Assembly: GCA_949127705.1 (NCBI GenBank)
Contig: CASBQJ010000512.1
Coordinates: forward strand, 1 to 6,875
Reading direction: 5' to 3'
Length of the DNA: 6,875 bases
DNA from: Synechococcales cyanobacterium PMM_0085
Lineage (GTDB): Bacteria > Cyanobacteriota > Cyanobacteriia > Elainellales > Elainellaceae
Under the pieces are notes generated by a model, which worked only from the letters and a program-made list of their open reading frames with translations, had not been told where the DNA came from and searched no databases. A program made the translations under genes and the position numbers. Shown here piece after piece: positions 5,516 to 6,875 of the stretch. Each line of letters starts with the position of its first letter. Positions within the stretch are counted from its first letter, which is position 1.

Positions 5516-5521
5516 AAGGAG
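5516..5521 (+). promoter_or_regulatory. Shine-Dalgarno for cysC with long spacing
   Basis: AAGGAG lies 11 bases before GTG 5533, longer than usual. A TAA at 5515-5517 closes the frame upstream, and no other ATG, GTG or TTG lies between, so GTG 5533 is the only ordinary start. Confidence 0.6.
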
Positions 5522-5532
5522 TAACGAGTAGA

Positions 5533-6087
5533 GTGGAACAGCGTGGTGTAACGGTTTGGTTTACAGGTTTAAGCGGTGCAGGCAAAACAACAATTCGGAT
5601 GGCCGTTGAGCAAGAACTGCGCGATCGCGGCCTCAAAGTAGAAGTTTTGGACGGCGACATCGTCCGGCAATATCTGACCAAAGGGTTAGGCTTTAGCAAA
5701 GAAGACCGGGATGAAAACATCCGCCGCATTGGCTTTGTGGCGCATCTCCTCAGCCGCAATGGCGTAGTGGTGCTCGTTTCGGCCATTTCGCCCTACCGTG
5801 CGACTCGCGATGAGGTGCGACAGCGCACGGGTGACTTTGTCGAAGTGTATGTCAATGCCCCGCTGGCCATCTGTGAACAACGGGATGTGAAGGGCCTGTA
5901 TAAACGGGCACGAGCCGGAGAAATCAAACAATTTACGGGGATTGACGACCCCTATGAAGCGCCGTTGAATGCAGACGTGGAATGCAAGACGGATAAAGAG
6001 TCGCTGGAGGAAAGCACGGTAAAAGTACTGACTCATTTAGAACAGTTGGGCTATGTGCCCATCGCTGAAGCGATCGCCTCGACCTAG
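5533..6087 (+). CDS. cysC: Adenylylsulfate (APS) kinase
   Basis: CysC phosphorylates adenosine 5'-phosphosulfate with ATP to give PAPS, the second step of sulfate activation. PAPS feeds sulfate reduction to sulfite and is also the donor for sulfotransferases. It is a cytoplasmic P-loop enzyme, and the 184 residues are full length. The features are a Walker A, GLSGAGKTT at 12-20; DGD at 40-42; the R-x5-GLGFS-x-EDRDENIRR APS-binding region at 45-65; SAISPYRA at 83-90 with the family's conserved serine (S86); and the lid stretch RARAGEIKQFTGIDDPYE at 125-142. All expected residues are present. It starts with GTG and has no fused sulfurylase domain. It lies 63 bp after the channel gene, and I cannot tell whether the two are co-transcribed. 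A strong hairpin follows 26 bp after the stop. Two HIP1 sites lie inside the gene. Confidence 0.97.
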   Translation: MEQRGVTVWFTGLSGAGKTTIRMAVEQELRDRGLKVEVLDGDIVRQYLTKGLGFSKEDRDENIRRIGFVAHLLSRNGVVVLVSAISPYRATRDEVRQRTGDFVEVYVNAPLAICEQRDVKGLYKRARAGEIKQFTGIDDPYEAPLNADVECKTDKESLEESTVKVLTHLEQLGYVPIAEAIAST

Positions 6088-6112
6088 CCACAGGTTGGGG
6101 CTGTGAACTACA

Positions 6113-6169
6113 AATTCTGCCTAAAAAACTTGGTTTTTTGGATCAAAGATCCAATTTTTAGGCAGAATT
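6113..6169. terminator. Bidirectional terminator with alternative hairpins
   Basis: The outer arms, 6113-6127 and 6155-6169, are a perfect 15-bp inverted repeat (AATTCTGCCTAAAAA and its complement). Inside, TTGGATC-AAA-GATCCAA (6138-6154) is a perfect 7-bp hairpin stacked directly on the right arm, while 6128-6137 bulges on the left. A third hairpin, AAAAAAC-TTG-GTTTTTT (6123-6139), is also perfect but uses the same A-run as the outer stem, so the two folds exclude each other. The element lies between the convergent ends of cysC and the glycosyltransferase-like gene and has A/T runs on both sides, as expected for a terminator working both ways. Confidence 0.8.
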
Positions 6170-6206
6170 AAGCCTGGAAGCTGAGGGTTGACAAATTTAA
6201 AAGCCT

Positions 6207-6875
6207 TCACCCTCGGCGCATTGCTGTTCTCAGCCACTGCCGAGCTGTGGCTAGCCAATGCTGGAACTGATCTTGAGGTAGATTTTGAACGTTTACCTGG
6301 GTTGAATCCGAGATGGAATCCGCATCGCGCAGTTCGGGTCCGGGTTGATTTAAGTATCGATAATGTTCCCAAATTGCCCAATAGGGGCAGCCCGGTTGAA
6401 TCCGAAACCCGGCCCAGTGCAGATAAGACAACGCTTGATCTACTCTTGGATCAATTAGCTGATACCCCTGCTGCTCAAACTGGCTGCCGGCCCAGCTGCC
6501 AGCGCAACCGCCCGGTCTACGTACTAGGTTAAACCGCTGCGGAACGTACTTTAGAATTAGGTAATTGATAATGGGTTGGTCAGAGGTTTTTTGGGAAAAG
6601 TCAAAATACTCAGAATGCATGGCACATTCAGTAAAAATACGATATAAATCTGGCTCTGAAAATAAACCTTTTTTAGATCCCCAAAACCCACAATTAAAAA
6701 TATCTTTTAAGTCAGTTTCTGCAAATAAACTGGCATCCAGAATGCTAGAGCTAAAAACATTTTTAATGCCTCCTTGATGCTGATAGTCGCAGCAGATAAA
6801 GTCATAGTGATCTAAATAATTTAACGTTTCAATAATTTTTTCAAATACAACAATATCGGTATCAATATAAAGAAA
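6207..6875 (-). CDS. Glycosyltransferase-like protein, C-terminal 222 residues (partial)
   Basis: The frame is open from the window's right edge to TGA 6207-6209, so the start lies outside. The first visible residues, FLYIDTDIVVFEKI, form a DxD motif after a hydrophobic strand, as in GT-A-fold nucleotide-sugar transferases, where the aspartates hold the metal and sugar nucleotide. They are followed by YDFICCDYQHQGG (24-36) and IFNCGFWGSKKGLF (59-72), which recall a cyanobacterial family I know as Npun_R2821/Npun_R2823, of unproven activity. The C-terminal part is tryptophan-rich, with HWAGFRIQPG and HWLATARQWLR. There is no membrane segment in this part. By hand count the 6661-6875 end is about 29% GC and 6241-6540 about 51%, a sharp change inside one frame. 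A role in capsule or other glycoconjugate synthesis is inference from the DxD fold only. The frame is sure; the family is fairly sure. Confidence 0.8.
   Translation of the reverse strand, partial: FLYIDTDIVVFEKIIETLNYLDHYDFICCDYQHQGGIKNVFSSSILDASLFAETDLKDIFNCGFWGSKKGLFSEPDLYRIFTECAMHSEYFDFSQKTSDQPIINYLILKYVPQRFNLVRRPGGCAGSWAGSQFEQQGYQLIDPRVDQALSYLHWAGFRIQPGCPYWAIWEHYRYLNQPGPELRDADSISDSTQVNVQNLPQDQFQHWLATARQWLRTAMRRG

Noticed and set aside
5686..6036. 116-codon minus-strand frame inside cysC
   Set aside because: It is antisense to a complete, motif-rich APS kinase and has no motifs of its own.
6188..6532. 114-codon plus-strand frame opposite the glycosyltransferase-like gene
   Set aside because: The minus-strand frame is open to the window edge with a DxD motif and family-like sequence; the plus frame is its shadow.

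Overview
The window is almost certainly from a cyanobacterial chromosome. I count ten copies of the HIP1 palindrome GCGATCGC (starting near 776, 1135, 2118, 2666, 3121, 3295, 3315, 4530, 5621 and 6070), a density typical of filamentous and many unicellular cyanobacteria. The gene content fits: a SipA (NblS-interacting) protein, a Tll0287-like c-haem sensor, a pheophytinase-like alpha/beta hydrolase and a cyanobacterial-type zinc-ribbon ion channel. I cannot name the species.

Layout. 1-178: three tandem copies of a 55-bp unit that run into the 3' end of what looks like a decayed minus-strand gene (164-283). 284-485: no convincing gene. 486-716 (+): a 76-aa cysteine-containing hypothetical protein, ending 3 bp from the convergent end of a membrane haem-c/HAMP protein (720-1826, -). 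1898-2293 (+): a DUF1643 protein lacking the N-terminal part of its domain. Its 3' end overlaps that of the alpha/beta hydrolase gene (2229-3137, -). 3138-3766: a long gene-poor stretch with HIP1 pairs and small dyads. 3767-3976 (+): a 69-aa hypothetical protein with a perfect Shine-Dalgarno, followed by two exact short tandem duplications and a strong hairpin. 4158-4394 (-): sipA. 4624-5469 (+): a six-TM voltage-gated-type cation channel with a C-terminal zinc ribbon. 5533-6087 (+): cysC. 6113-6169: an elaborate hairpin. 6207-6875 (-): the C-terminal 222 residues of a glycosyltransferase-like protein whose start lies beyond the window.

The genes do not form one pathway; most are single-gene units in alternating orientation. 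Recognisable roles are redox or haem sensing at the membrane, high-light/nutrient two-component regulation (SipA), ion transport, sulfate activation (CysC) and probable polysaccharide or glycoconjugate work. I found no phage, CRISPR, toxin-antitoxin or defence system, and I do not think the window holds a wholly new multi-gene system. The most interesting signals are the truncated DUF1643 gene with its duplicated 5' end, the 55-bp repeat that seems to have copied a gene's 3' end, the non-canonical filter and zinc ribbon of the channel, the switch-like double hairpin after cysC, and a sharp base-composition break inside the last gene.
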